Source: Robiginitomaculum sp. (GTDB lineage: Bacteria; Pseudomonadota; Alphaproteobacteria; Caulobacterales; Maricaulaceae). Taken from it: a stretch of DNA of 35,205 nucleotides. The DNA lies in the NCBI GenBank assembly GCA_021776675.1, contig JAJFFM010000051.1, positions 1-35,205 on the forward strand, written 5' to 3'. The notes under the pieces were generated by a model. It was given only the letters and a program-made list of their open reading frames with translations. It did not search any database and was not told the DNA's origin. The position numbers were made by a program, and so were the translations under genes. Positions within the stretch are counted from its first letter, which is position 1. Each line of letters starts with the position of its first letter. This document shows positions 8,029 to 16,831 of this stretch, one piece after another.

Positions 8029-9816
8029 ATGTTAAACCTGTTCCCGGATGCCGCCCTCAACAAACGGCGCACGCGCCAAACTTATTTAATGCTAGCGGCT
8101 ATGTTTGGTATTGTCCTTATGCCAACCCTTGCGTATGCGGCTGCTGTTAGCGGAGACGGTATTGCGTGGAGCGAAATGCTGTTCCAACTATTTGGCGGGC
8201 TCGCGCTATTCCTGTTCGGGATGGAGCAAATGGCTTCTTCCTTAAAGATGGTAGCAGGCAACCGCATGAAAACCATTTTAGCACGCCTTACCAACAACCG
8301 GTTTATGGGTATGTTCACCGGTGCATTTGTTACGGCGATTATACAGTCTTCTTCTGTGACCACAGTAATCCTTGTTGGGTTTGTTTCAACCGGCATAATG
8401 TCTTTATCACAGGCCGTTGGTGTTATTTTGGGTGCAAATATAGGCACAACCATAACGGCGCAAATCGTTGCCTTTAAAGTCACAAAATACGCACTGGTTT
8501 TAGTGAGTACGGGTTTTGCCCTGCAGTTCCTGACTAAAAAAGATACGTTTAAGCACTACGGCACCTTGATCATGGGGCTTGGTTTGATCTTTTACGGCAT
8601 GGCCGTCATGAGTGCAGGTATGAAACCGTTGCGGTCGTTTCAGCCATTTATTGATCTTATGGGAAGCGTAGAAAACCCCATTATCGGCATTGCAGTGGCC
8701 GCTGCATTTACGGCTCTTGTACAATCATCATCTGCTACACTTGGTGTTGTCATTGCCTTGGCTTTGCAAGGGTTGATTACACTTGAAGCAGGCATTGCTC
8801 TGGCTCTTGGCTCTAATGTCGGAACCTGTGTTACTGCAGGTCTGGCGGCCATCGGAAAATCACGGGAAGCTGTGCGTGTGGCCGTTGCCCATATCGCCTT
8901 TAATGTCATTGGCGTGTTGGCTATTGTTTGGTTTATTGGCCCCTTTGCTGAGTTCGTTCGGGGTATCTCGCCCGTAGACCCGAGCCTCACGGGTCACGCC
9001 AAGCTCGCCGCAGAAACGCCGCGCCAAATTGCCAATGCCCATACTTTTTTCAATATTGCTGTCGCTTTAATCTTCATACCTTTCCTGACGCCATTCGCCC
9101 GTATGTGCGAATGGTTGGTGAAAGACAGACCATTGAAAGCAACTGAAGTTCTCCAGCCAAAATATCTTGATGACACCTTATTGGCGACCCCGACATTTGC
9201 GTTAGAACGCGCCCGCTTTGAAGCTGGCCGTATGAGTAAAAAAGTGCAAAAAATGATGACGGCGATTCTTCCGGCTTTGTTTACAGGCAGCGCCGAACAA
9301 TTGGAAAAAGTCGCGGAAAAAAATAATATGGTTGATATGCTTTATACTAACATCATCGAATACCTTGGTAAAATCAGTGTTCAGGAATTAACCAAAACTC
9401 AAACCAAAGAGCTGATGGGTTTGTTTGAAATCGTGCAGCAATTAGAAGAAATCGGCGGCATACTAGAGAATAGAATGGTGCCGCTTGGCTTAAAGCGTAT
9501 CAACGAAGATATAAGTGTTAGCGACGAAACCGCCGATAAAATTCTCACGGTTCACAAAGAAGCAATGAAAGCATTTGCCCTTAGCACCAAGGCCATTAAA
9601 ACCCTTGATAGAGACGCCGCTAAAGAAGCGCGCTCCATGAAAGAAAATGTTTTGGCCTTAGCTAAAGAAACGGCCAAACATGAAGTGGGCAGGTTGATGG
9701 TCAATGCACCCAACCGCTTGGCAACCTATTCATTAGAGATCGAAACACTGGATCAGTTGCAGGCTATTTTTCGGCGCTCACGCCGGATTGCCCGCACAAC
9801 ATTATCGTTTGGGTAA
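8029..9816 (+). CDS. Na/Pi cotransporter family protein with PhoU-like C-terminal domain
   Basis: 595 residues. The membrane half (about 1-375) carries the two inverted NptA/PNaS repeats: QSSSVTTVILVGFV with GANIGTTITAQ, and LVQSSSATLGVVIALA with LGSNVGTCVTA. QSSS and G-N-G-T motifs form the sodium/phosphate site. The C-terminal 200 residues are helical and charged (KKVQKMMTAILPALF..., EIVQQLEEIGGILENRM...), typical of the PhoU-like cytoplasmic domain fused in bacterial members. It likely brings phosphate into the cell or helps balance it. It directly follows the usp gene with a 3-base gap and is followed by a PiT transporter with its own promoter. Confidence 0.92.
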   Translation: MLNLFPDAALNKRRTRQTYLMLAAMFGIVLMPTLAYAAAVSGDGIAWSEMLFQLFGGLALFLFGMEQMASSLKMVAGNRMKTILARLTNNRFMGMFTGAFVTAIIQSSSVTTVILVGFVSTGIMSLSQAVGVILGANIGTTITAQIVAFKVTKYALVLVSTGFALQFLTKKDTFKHYGTLIMGLGLIFYGMAVMSAGMKPLRSFQPFIDLMGSVENPIIGIAVAAAFTALVQSSSATLGVVIALALQGLITLEAGIALALGSNVGTCVTAGLAAIGKSREAVRVAVAHIAFNVIGVLAIVWFIGPFAEFVRGISPVDPSLTGHAKLAAETPRQIANAHTFFNIAVALIFIPFLTPFARMCEWLVKDRPLKATEVLQPKYLDDTLLATPTFALERARFEAGRMSKKVQKMMTAILPALFTGSAEQLEKVAEKNNMVDMLYTNIIEYLGKISVQELTKTQTKELMGLFEIVQQLEEIGGILENRMVPLGLKRINEDISVSDETADKILTVHKEAMKAFALSTKAIKTLDRDAAKEARSMKENVLALAKETAKHEVGRLMVNAPNRLATYSLEIETLDQLQAIFRRSRRIARTTLSFG

Positions 9817-9861
9817 GCCAAAGGGCATGTGTTTTGACGTTTTTGTCACACCTTCATTATC

Positions 9862-9890
9862 TTGAAAATTGCACGAAAATATCATATAAT
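9862..9890 (+). promoter_or_regulatory. Sigma-70 type promoter for the PiT gene
   Basis: A -35 element TTGAAA (9862-9867), a 17-base spacer, and a perfect -10 TATAAT (9885-9890), 20 bases before the start codon at 9910. Just upstream, TGAC-GTTTTT-GTCA (about 9836-9849) is a small inverted repeat that could bind a regulator. It does not match the classic PHO box well, so phosphate control is not shown. Confidence 0.6.
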
Positions 9891-9909
9891 CTTCATATTA
9901 AATTAGGGG

Positions 9910-11484
9910 ATGAAAATGGAATTTCAAAGCTTTCAAAATATTGAAAAAGCAACAATGATGAACAGAGGTGAGTTGTTTCGTATGGGAACGGCATTGCTAT
10001 TTATTGTTGGTATCATGCTGTTTTCTTATGGGCGCATTTCTGCGGGCGAAAATGGTGTCTTACTGGTGATTGCTGCGATGATCGGCGGGTATATGGCCAT
10101 GAATATTGGCGCAAATGATGTGGCCAATAATGTTGGACCAGCCGTTGGATCCAGAGCATTGACCATGACAGGGGCCATCTTAATCGCTATTGTTTTTGAA
10201 GCGGGCGGAGCATTGATCGCTGGCGGTGATGTGGTCAGCACCATCAAAAAAGGTGTTATTGACCCATCTATGATTCCCAACACTGACGCTTTTATTTGGG
10301 CGATGATGGCGGCGCTTTTGGCGGCAGCTATCTGGCTCAATGTCGCAACGGCTATAGGGGCGCCAGTTTCGACAACCCATTCTATTGTAGGCGGTGTTTT
10401 AGGTGCTGGTATTGCTGCGGGCGGCTGGGGGATTGCCCATTGGGAAACCGTTGGTAAAATTGCGGCAAGCTGGGTAATATCTCCGGTTTTGGGCGGCATA
10501 ATTGCTGCGCTCTTCCTTTATATTATAAAACGAACCATTGTTTATCAGCGAGACAAAGTAAGCGCTGCTAAAAAAGTTGTGCCCTATCTGGTTGCGTTTA
10601 TGAGCTGGGCCTTCAGTACTTATATTGTTCTCAAGGGCCTTAAAAAGCTTTGGAAATTTGACTTTCTACATGCTGTGGGCATTGGATTCGGCATTGCTGT
10701 TGTCACTTTTATTATTGTTGCACCTTTGGTGGTTAGAGCCTCCAAAAAACTTTCCAATGACAGGGAAGCCGTAAATAAATTATTTGTCGTCCCGCTCATT
10801 TTTGCTGCGGCGTTACTGAGCTTTGCTCACGGTGCCAATGATGTGGCTAATGCTGTGGGTCCATTGGCCGCAATTAACGAAGCCGTCTTGAACGGTGGCA
10901 TTACCGAAAAAGCCACCATCCCACTTTGGGTCATGTTGGTCGGTGCTATTGGCATCGCACTTGGCTTGGCGCTATACGGGCCAAAGCTTATCCGCACAGT
11001 AGGATCCGAAATCACCAAACTTGACCAGATGCGCGCGTTTTGTGTGGCAATGGCGGCGGCTATCACCGTAATCATCGCTTCGCAGTTAGGGCTACCCGTC
11101 AGTTCAACACATATTGCCGTTGGCGGTATTTTTGGTATTGGGTTTTTGCGTGAATATTTGGAGGCCAACTGGGCACGCACTATTGATGAGATCAGAGATC
11201 ATCATGACGGCGCGGATTCTGATGCGGTTGATGAATTTCTTGATCGCTACGAAGACTCCTCTATGCACGAAAAAGGTCAGATGCTAAAGCGGCTAAAAGC
11301 AAGAAGCGCGACGGCTAATTTATATAAAAAAGAACGTAAAAGGTTATTACGGTTTTACCGCCAAGAATTGGTCAAACGTTCAATGCTGCTTAAAATCGCA
11401 GCGGCCTGGGTGATAACCGTGCCTTTAGCTGGCGTATTGGCCGCACTGCTTTACTTTACGCTTCGCGGTATGTTGCTGGCCTAA
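9910..11484 (+). CDS. PiT-family inorganic phosphate transporter
   Basis: 524 residues; GGGG directly precedes the ATG at 9910, though a later Met (9958) is possible. Both PiT signature repeats are present: GANDVANNVGPAVGSRA with ATAIGAPVSTTHSIVGG in the first half, and HGANDVANAVGPLAA with LGLPVSSTHIAVGG in the second. About ten to twelve membrane segments are visible. A charged cytoplasmic stretch (about residues 420-490) precedes a last C-terminal membrane helix. The protein should drive low-affinity phosphate (or metal-phosphate) uptake with protons or cations. Together with the preceding Na/Pi gene the cell has two unrelated phosphate carriers side by side. Confidence 0.93.
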   Translation: MKMEFQSFQNIEKATMMNRGELFRMGTALLFIVGIMLFSYGRISAGENGVLLVIAAMIGGYMAMNIGANDVANNVGPAVGSRALTMTGAILIAIVFEAGGALIAGGDVVSTIKKGVIDPSMIPNTDAFIWAMMAALLAAAIWLNVATAIGAPVSTTHSIVGGVLGAGIAAGGWGIAHWETVGKIAASWVISPVLGGIIAALFLYIIKRTIVYQRDKVSAAKKVVPYLVAFMSWAFSTYIVLKGLKKLWKFDFLHAVGIGFGIAVVTFIIVAPLVVRASKKLSNDREAVNKLFVVPLIFAAALLSFAHGANDVANAVGPLAAINEAVLNGGITEKATIPLWVMLVGAIGIALGLALYGPKLIRTVGSEITKLDQMRAFCVAMAAAITVIIASQLGLPVSSTHIAVGGIFGIGFLREYLEANWARTIDEIRDHHDGADSDAVDEFLDRYEDSSMHEKGQMLKRLKARSATANLYKKERKRLLRFYRQELVKRSMLLKIAAAWVITVPLAGVLAALLYFTLRGMLLA

Positions 11485-11682
11485 ATTTATAAGTATTGAA
11501 AGAAACACCCAAGGTTTCACCTATTGAAGCACATGGGCATAACCTATATCGACCCTATAGATTGCGTTGTATTCTTTGGTAAATAGGTTATATGAGCTTA
11601 GTGTAATAATGATGCACGGTACGGGGAACGGTGTTTTTTCAACGTCTGCCGAACAGAAGTATCGACATAGAGGGATTTAAAT

Positions 11683-12537
11683 ATGACCGATAACAAACCA
11701 GCACCAGAAGCAAAAACAGATACGGACGTCACCAAAGCTTGGCAAGCATCACAAGACCAAAAGACTTCTGCCAAAAAACTCCGTATTTTTGCAGCCCTCT
11801 CATGGGTTGTTGCCATCGGCACGGAGGTCGCTGGGGTTGTTTTACTCCTTAAAAATAAATTCGACGATGGAAATCTTGCGTTACTGATCGGCCTCTTGGT
11901 CGGGATTGCCATATTTGCGATTGCTGGCAGCCTGATGTGGAAGGCGGCAAATAAGCACGACCCAGCAAGCAAGGCTGAGACGTTTAAATTCTTTGTTCAA
12001 AATCAGCTGGGTGCGATCATCACAGTGATAGCTTTCCTCCCCCTTCTCGCCATGATTTTCATGGATAAAGATATGGATCCAAAGAATAAAAAGATTGCTG
12101 GAGGCATCGGGCTTGCCTTGGCCGCGCTCGCTACGGTTATCGGAGTAGACTTTAGTCCGCCGTCAACCGAACAATATACTGTGGACATGAATAAGTGCGC
12201 TGCCCAAATCAAAACAAATATACCCACGACGGCGTGTTCACCAGAAGTAGCTGCTCAAGCGAAAGAAATTGCCAGAGATACGCAGACTGTTGCAGAGGCA
12301 ACCAAGAATGCTGAAAACCCAAATGGTCGAGATGTTGTCTACTGGATTGCCCCAAAAGATGGTACAGAGAAATCCGCACATGCGCTTGTATTTCATCTTT
12401 GCGATGACGTGAGTACGCTGCGCGGCAAAGTCGTAAATAAGGGTTCAGTCACCGAAGCCTATGCGCAGAATGCTATCCGCCTCACAAAGCAGATTACTAT
12501 GGAACAGAGACAGTGTGGATTTACGGTTTCGGAGTAA
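11683..12537 (+). CDS. Membrane protein of unknown function, four predicted helices
   Basis: 284 residues, not recognised. A charged N-terminus (1-33) precedes four hydrophobic segments at about 34-56, 65-86, 110-127 and 138-156. A soluble C-terminal part of about 125 residues follows, containing cysteines in MNKCAAQI, TTACSPE, FHLCDD and RQCGF, which suggests disulfides if this part lies in the periplasm. It is preceded by a 198-base gap and ends in front of a clear terminator, so it is probably a single-gene unit. AGAGGGA lies before the ATG. Nothing in the context assigns a role. Confidence 0.65.
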   Translation: MTDNKPAPEAKTDTDVTKAWQASQDQKTSAKKLRIFAALSWVVAIGTEVAGVVLLLKNKFDDGNLALLIGLLVGIAIFAIAGSLMWKAANKHDPASKAETFKFFVQNQLGAIITVIAFLPLLAMIFMDKDMDPKNKKIAGGIGLALAALATVIGVDFSPPSTEQYTVDMNKCAAQIKTNIPTTACSPEVAAQAKEIARDTQTVAEATKNAENPNGRDVVYWIAPKDGTEKSAHALVFHLCDDVSTLRGKVVNKGSVTEAYAQNAIRLTKQITMEQRQCGFTVSE

Positions 12538-12588
12538 AACTTAATGTCTATCTTGCCACCAATGTGAACTAACTTACAATTGGCAAGG

Positions 12589-12616
12589 TTAGGGTAAAAA
12601 CATACCCTAAGATTTT
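12589..12616 (+). terminator. Rho-independent-like terminator after the 11683-12537 gene
   Basis: TTAGGGTA (12589-12596), a six-base loop AAAACA, TACCCTAA (12603-12610), then GATTTT. The eight-base stem is perfect and T-containing sequence follows. Upstream arms CTTGCCA (12552-12558) and TGGCAAG (12581-12587) can form a second, wider stem. The site lies between two converging genes and may serve both, but the T-run favours the plus strand. Confidence 0.6.
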
Positions 12617-12637
12617 ATTGGCCGCCCTCAGATATTT

Positions 12638-13375
12638 CTAGCGTCTCCTGCGTCTCCTGCGTTTCTTGCCTTCTGGAATCTCTTGTATTTCGGAACCCTC
12701 TAAGTTGTCAGACTTTTCTGGCTCATTTGTTTTATCGAAAGGTTCATAAACCGAAGCTTCATATGCCTTTGACCCACCTTGCTTGATATGTGACCTATAA
12801 GTCCATATTGCCAATAACAGCCCTGTTATAGCGGAGCTTACCACCCAAATTATCTCACGAAGATTATTGTTGGAGAGCCATCCCGGTATATCGCCGCCAT
12901 TTTTCATAAAGAGAGGTATAAGGCCTTCGAATAAATCAATTGTACCTGACCCCATGGCAAATCTTACGGCTTCACTCAATAGTGCCAATACGATTAACAG
13001 CTTAACCAAAATGCTAAATGCATTTTCAGCTTTGCTGCGCTTGGCCCCAATTAATCTAAATAAGCCGACAAGCAATCGCCCTACAACCCAAAGGGCGACC
13101 AAATTTAGGAGTAAATTAAAGTCTTGCGCCATTTTAGTATCAGATACGGCTTGTGTCATTGAGCTTGGAAAAGGTATTTGTGCTACATATTCCACCAAAT
13201 TCGGTAAAGCGTCTGATAGTTTCCTCGCAGGGCCTGCCACTACTGATGATATGTTTTCAACAAATCCAAGGTTTTCAATAATAATAGCCGTAATTGATAG
13301 TGCAGCTATCCATTCTATAATTTTTGCGCCAAAACGAAATGTGTTCCGAACAGGTTTGCCTGTTTCTTCAGTCAT
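12638..13375 (-). CDS. Membrane protein of unknown function with poly-arginine tail
   Basis: 245 residues, not recognised. Hydrophobic segments lie at about residues 18-37, 88-109, 121-141 and 171-193. The remainder is acidic and polar (KTNEPEKSDNLEGSEIQEIPEG) and ends in KKRRRRRRR. The arginine run is encoded by repeats of GCGTCTCCT read on the other strand, so its length may vary. It is the only gene on its strand here, converging on the 11683-12537 gene, which is also an orphan membrane protein; no sequence link between the two is visible. Start at ATG 13375. Confidence 0.6.
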   Translation of the reverse strand: MTEETGKPVRNTFRFGAKIIEWIAALSITAIIIENLGFVENISSVVAGPARKLSDALPNLVEYVAQIPFPSSMTQAVSDTKMAQDFNLLLNLVALWVVGRLLVGLFRLIGAKRSKAENAFSILVKLLIVLALLSEAVRFAMGSGTIDLFEGLIPLFMKNGGDIPGWLSNNNLREIIWVVSSAITGLLLAIWTYRSHIKQGGSKAYEASVYEPFDKTNEPEKSDNLEGSEIQEIPEGKKRRRRRRR

Positions 13376-13729
13376 ATTTATCCCCCCGATAATTTATATT
13401 CCAATATGTCAAACCCTTATATCATAAAAATAATGTCGTTGCCATAGCGGACTTTGGGCCTACGACCATGCCTAAAATCTCGCAAAAACATCCATGGGAG
13501 CCCGATTTACGCCAAGTTTCACGGTCTTTTTTACATTAGCGATACCTAAAATGCAGAAATAGTTTCTAAAAACACCAAAACACAACATTTGCTGAGCAGG
13601 GACAAATCGCAGCCTATATTCACACCATAATGAAATCTTGCAAACTGCTTGTTTTTTCTGAGTGCGAAGCCTACCTCTTGTACAATGCCCATGATAATGC
13701 TTCGAATATATCTCAAATAAGGACATGTT
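13376..13729. other. 354-base intergenic region, no gene seen
   Basis: This AT-rich gap separates the divergent starts of the poly-arginine membrane protein and the AhpD-like pseudogene. Reading frames crossing it lack start signals and family resemblance. It should hold two outward promoters, but I could not pick a convincing -35/-10 pair. AAGGACATGTT sits before the pseudogene start and serves as its ribosome site. Confidence 0.5.
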
Positions 13730-14338
13730 ATGAGTTGGATAAAAACAATACCTTACAAACAGGCATCCGGGCACCTCAAGACACTTTACGACCACATCAA
13801 AGGGCCAGACAATAATGTGGATAATATTATTATGGCTCACTCTTTGCGGCCACACACCATGGAGGGGCATATGGCATTGTATAAAGCCGTGCTGCATCAC
13901 AATAAAAACACTTTACCAAAATGGTTTTTTTGAAACGATTTGTATTTATGTTAACATGCTTAATAGTTGCGATTATTGCGCGCGCCATCATTTCTCGGGG
14001 CTAAAGCGGGTACTCAAAGATAATGAAAGGTCGCATACTATTTGGGAGGCTCTGTCAAATGGTGACATAAATTCAGTGCCAATTAGCGAACGTAAAAAAG
14101 AAGTATTAATTTACGCTAAAGCCCTCACAAAGCATCCGGAAAATATATCCAAAGAGATGATAGAAACATTACGTATATCCGGTTTTAGTGATGGTGAGAT
14201 TTTAGAAATTAATCAGGTTACAGCCTATTTTGCCTATGCCAACAGAACAGTAACGGGTCTTGGTTGTTCGACAGGCGGAGACGTGCTCGGGCTTTCTCCC
14301 AACAATTCAGATGATTCAAATTACTGGGGCATGATTGA
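13730..14338 (+). pseudogene. AhpD/carboxymuconolactone-decarboxylase-like peroxidase gene, two frameshifts
   Basis: Frame 1 from ATG 13730 gives MSWIKTIPYKQASGHLKTLY...GPDNNVDN...LPKWFF then TGA at 13931. The match continues one base later in the next frame: ETICIYVNMLNSCDYCARHH (the CxxC-x2-HH redox motif), then a stretch ending TAYFAYANRT and LGLSPNNSDDSNYWG. The shift falls in a run of seven T at 13925-13931; six T would restore the frame. Near 14330 one missing base would give W-G-H-D-stop at 14336-14338, the usual family ending; without it the frame runs on to 14522 as unrelated residues. The family are small disulfide-based peroxidase-like enzymes. Two independent shifts argue for decay rather than one sequencing error. 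Confidence 0.82.
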
Positions 14339-14408
14339 AATAAATTTCAAAACCAAAAGTCGTGACAAGGACTTGCACAGTGTTAAAAAGTTAGTTTTTT
14401 ACGCGCCA

Positions 14409-14640
14409 TTATTTTGCAATTTGGGTGTAAATTTTCTGCGCTTCAATAATAGGTTCAACCAAACAATACTCATCAGTCATGTGCATGGTACCAATTTTCC
14501 CCGATCCCAGGATAAGAGTTGAGCATGCATTATGTTTATTCTAAGCAGAGGCATCCGTATAAAAGGACAGCCCCAATGGTTCGAAGGGCTAGAAAACTTC
14601 ACTACAGAACGGTAGGGCTTCCACGGTGGTTTGATTAAAT
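14409..14640 (-). pseudogene. C-terminal relic of an M20-family peptidase/deacetylase (ArgE/DapE type)
   Basis: On the minus strand one frame reads ...EALPFCSEVF, stop, PFEPLGLSFYTDASA, stop, NKHNACSTLILGSGKIG, TMHMTDEYCLVEPIIEAQ, KIYTQIAK and a final stop at 14409-14411. The blocks match the M20 ending 'GVSYGTDAS...PTVVLGPG...AHT.DEY', with its metal-binding His and the DEY motif. Two in-frame stops and frame changes upstream (the frame holding GFTTDMLAISTPVS) show it is dead. It lies downstream of the acyltransferase cassette and tail-to-tail with the AhpD pseudogene. The exact enzyme cannot be told. Confidence 0.6.
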
Positions 14641-14897
14641 GGGTACTTACAGGTGTTGATATTGCCAACATGTCAGTAGTGAATCCCTGAAAATGAGCTT
14701 CCAAACCCCACCATAGCATAACACTATAATTCCTCTATCATTGAGGAATGATTTGGGAGTAATTGACCAATTTGTATTTACTCCAACCTTCCCTTCATCA
14801 AAGTGGTGGCATGTACAGACGATTAGCCAATCCGTTAGGGGTAATACTAAGTGATGAGGCATTGCCCAATGTCTATTATCAAAGTGATGGAAGGTAT
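14641..14897. other. Non-coding stretch, probably more decayed sequence
   Basis: No intact gene. Minus-strand frames give pieces such as HHFDEGKVGVNTNW and FLNDRGIIVLCYGG that may be the upstream part of the M20 relic, but I could not match them. A similar element, TATCAAAGTGATGG near 14877 and CATCAAAGTGGTGG near 14796, is repeated about 80 bases apart. Confidence 0.4.
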
Positions 14898-15521
14898 TTA
14901 AATAATTTTGATGCGCCGAGCTGGGTTGCCGCTAACTATGCGTTTATCTTGTATTCGCGCCATGACAACGGCACCGGCATAAATGCGCACATTACTACCT
15001 ACCATGATATTGTCGATGACCGTGGCGGATATCCCTATAAAAGTGCCGCGCCCTATATAGCTGCGACCACCAATTTGGACATTCGGTGATAGCGTCACAT
15101 AATCTTCTAATACAGTATCATGTCCTATCCCCGACTGATAATTGACAGTAGTAAATGCTCCTATAACTGAATTTGCACCAATGGTAACATTTGGGCAAAT
15201 TATAGCACCCGAGCCAACGGACTGAGCGTGGCAAAGGGCACTCGGATGTATTATTGTTTTAAATTGCCCGCCTTTTCGAATAAACTTTGGAATGACCGTT
15301 GCTTTAATGTCAGGATCAGCAATGGCGTTCACTAAAAAATCTGCCTGGGAAACATCTATACTGTCCTCCCACAACACTGGGAAGCCTGTTGGATGATTGT
15401 TAGGTGTTTTGTTATTTGATAAGAAGCCTGCAAATGACTTTTTCGTATCACAACCAAGCGCCGCAATCGCCCAATCAAAAACTTCAGATGAATGTGGGCC
15501 GTTGCCCAATATATACCACAC
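14898..15521 (-). CDS. NeuD/PglD-like acyltransferase (left-handed beta-helix)
   Basis: 207 residues from a GTG start. The N-terminal part (MWYILGNGPHSSEVFDWA...) is the small Rossmann-like domain that in PglD/NeuD binds the sugar nucleotide. Residues from about 90 form hexapeptide turns: HPSALCHAQSVGSGAIICPNV and so on to VRIYAGAVVMARI and SGNPARRIKII. The catalytic His is expected in SGIGHDTVLEDYVTLSPNV. Relatives move an acetyl group from acetyl-CoA to the amino group of a UDP-amino sugar or to sialic acid. Here the genes upstream supply an ACP and an adenylating enzyme, so the donor could be another acyl group; that is inference. It is the last gene of the cassette, 5 bases after the adenylating enzyme. 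Confidence 0.85.
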   Translation of the reverse strand: MWYILGNGPHSSEVFDWAIAALGCDTKKSFAGFLSNNKTPNNHPTGFPVLWEDSIDVSQADFLVNAIADPDIKATVIPKFIRKGGQFKTIIHPSALCHAQSVGSGAIICPNVTIGANSVIGAFTTVNYQSGIGHDTVLEDYVTLSPNVQIGGRSYIGRGTFIGISATVIDNIMVGSNVRIYAGAVVMARIQDKRIVSGNPARRIKII

Positions 15522-15526
15522 AATAA

Positions 15527-16831
15527 CTATCCCATTTTTTTGAAACGATGGTTGACAGAAATCGAGGCAATTTTAATGCGTTGCGGCATATACATCTGCG
15601 GTAAATGTAACTTCAACCACTTCTTTATTTCCTGGCGTGTTACTTCTGAACCTTCTTTCAATTGACATGTGAGTTCTGCGTGCATTCCGGTAATTGGGTT
15701 TGTGACACCTTTAGCTTTTGCAAAAATGACGTTCTCATGTTTTAGGACCGCACTTTCTATAACTTCAGGCAATATTTTTTCCCCACCAATGTTTATCCAC
15801 TCCGTGCTTCGACCAATAACACGCAAAGCGCCACCTTCTCGGCACTGAACAATATCCTTTGTGTCATACCAGCCTTCCTGATCAAATGGCGAAGCTTCAT
15901 TAAGATAGCCAAGCATTCTAGTGGCAGATTTAATTTTTAAAATACCTTCGTCAACCTTGGTCTCAATCCCTTCACCGCCGATATGCATCCAAAGGCTATC
16001 TCTGGATATGGATTTGACCCGCATTATACCAATCTCTGACATACCATAGGTCTGACGAAAATCTACATGTGGTAACGTAGCACATATGCGTCGTAAACTT
16101 ATTTCATCCATGCGTTCCGTACCATATGTAATGAGCTTTAAACTTGACAAATTTGCCGTTTCTAATGAACCATCAAATAACATCATTCGTAAAAATGTTG
16201 GGGTAGTCGGAAGAATCTCTACGTTATAATTTTCAATATCGGAAAGAATGTCAGTAACACGCCGTCCTGATGGCATGATTACCACGCCTTGGTTAAACAG
16301 CGTGTGGAACAAAGTATTGATGCCACCAATATGGTCAAATAAGAGAAAATTTAACGTTCTAAATGCTTTTCTCGGTGTGCGAAAACGTTCCAGAAAAATA
16401 TCAAAATTATGTAAAATAGCTTTGGGCATTCCCGTGGTACCCGATGAAAAAAGAATAAGCCCCGCCTGACCAGCAGAGCGCAATTGCTGAAATAATGGAG
16501 ATTGAGCCTGTTGTTTGCGCAACCGCCTCATGCCTTGAGGTGACACGACAACATCAACCATACCGCATTCAAAAAAATAGTCATGCATCTGGCTTGTTTC
16601 GGTTGACAAGGGCATGTAAATTGCTTTTTTATCAATTATGGTCAGCATTTTTCGTATGGAAGGTGCGTCAAACTTTCCTATTAGAGCCACAACGTCCCCT
16701 GGGTGAATAAACGCATTTAGGCTTTTATCTATTTGTAGCAAGTCTTGAGCTGATAACACAGTTTGTTGCGTTATTAGGCACAGATCATCAACGCCTGTAT
16801 ATATTGACTTCAGCTCATTAATTAGAGACAT
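15527..16831 (-). CDS. Short adenylate-forming (ANL superfamily) acyl-CoA/ACP ligase-like enzyme
   Basis: 434 residues, well below the usual 500-550; the shortage is in the N-terminal part, with only about 125 residues before the P-loop. Motifs in order: ILFSSGTTGMPKAILH (A3, about 126-141), LLFDHIGGINTLFHTLF (A4 area), QTYGMSEIG (A5), GWYDTKDIV (A7), RVIGRSTEWINIGGEKI (A8 hinge), and a C-terminal RFKKMG with the A10 lysine. The enzyme should activate a carboxylic acid with ATP and pass it to CoA or to the ACP encoded two genes upstream. The substrate is unknown. Its ATG overlaps the stop of the reductase (TAATG). Confidence 0.85.
   Translation of the reverse strand: MSLINELKSIYTGVDDLCLITQQTVLSAQDLLQIDKSLNAFIHPGDVVALIGKFDAPSIRKMLTIIDKKAIYMPLSTETSQMHDYFFECGMVDVVVSPQGMRRLRKQQAQSPLFQQLRSAGQAGLILFSSGTTGMPKAILHNFDIFLERFRTPRKAFRTLNFLLFDHIGGINTLFHTLFNQGVVIMPSGRRVTDILSDIENYNVEILPTTPTFLRMMLFDGSLETANLSSLKLITYGTERMDEISLRRICATLPHVDFRQTYGMSEIGIMRVKSISRDSLWMHIGGEGIETKVDEGILKIKSATRMLGYLNEASPFDQEGWYDTKDIVQCREGGALRVIGRSTEWINIGGEKILPEVIESAVLKHENVIFAKAKGVTNPITGMHAELTCQLKEGSEVTRQEIKKWLKLHLPQMYMPQRIKIASISVNHRFKKMG

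Noticed and set aside
9836-9849. TGAC-GTTTTT-GTCA as a PHO box
   Set aside because: It is an inverted repeat, whereas the PHO box is a direct repeat of CTGTCAT-type units; no good match was found.
12638-12665. Poly-arginine tail as a frameshift artefact
   Set aside because: The tail is in frame, short, and ends at a normal stop; the repeats explain it without an error.
13815-14522. A 235-residue open frame on the plus strand
   Set aside because: Its first 39 residues are out of the AhpD-like frame, and its last 60 or so are read-through after a lost base; only the middle is real, so it is treated as part of a pseudogene.
14763-15089. Plus-strand ORF of 108 codons
   Set aside because: Its second half is the antisense of the NeuD-like gene and its start has no family match.
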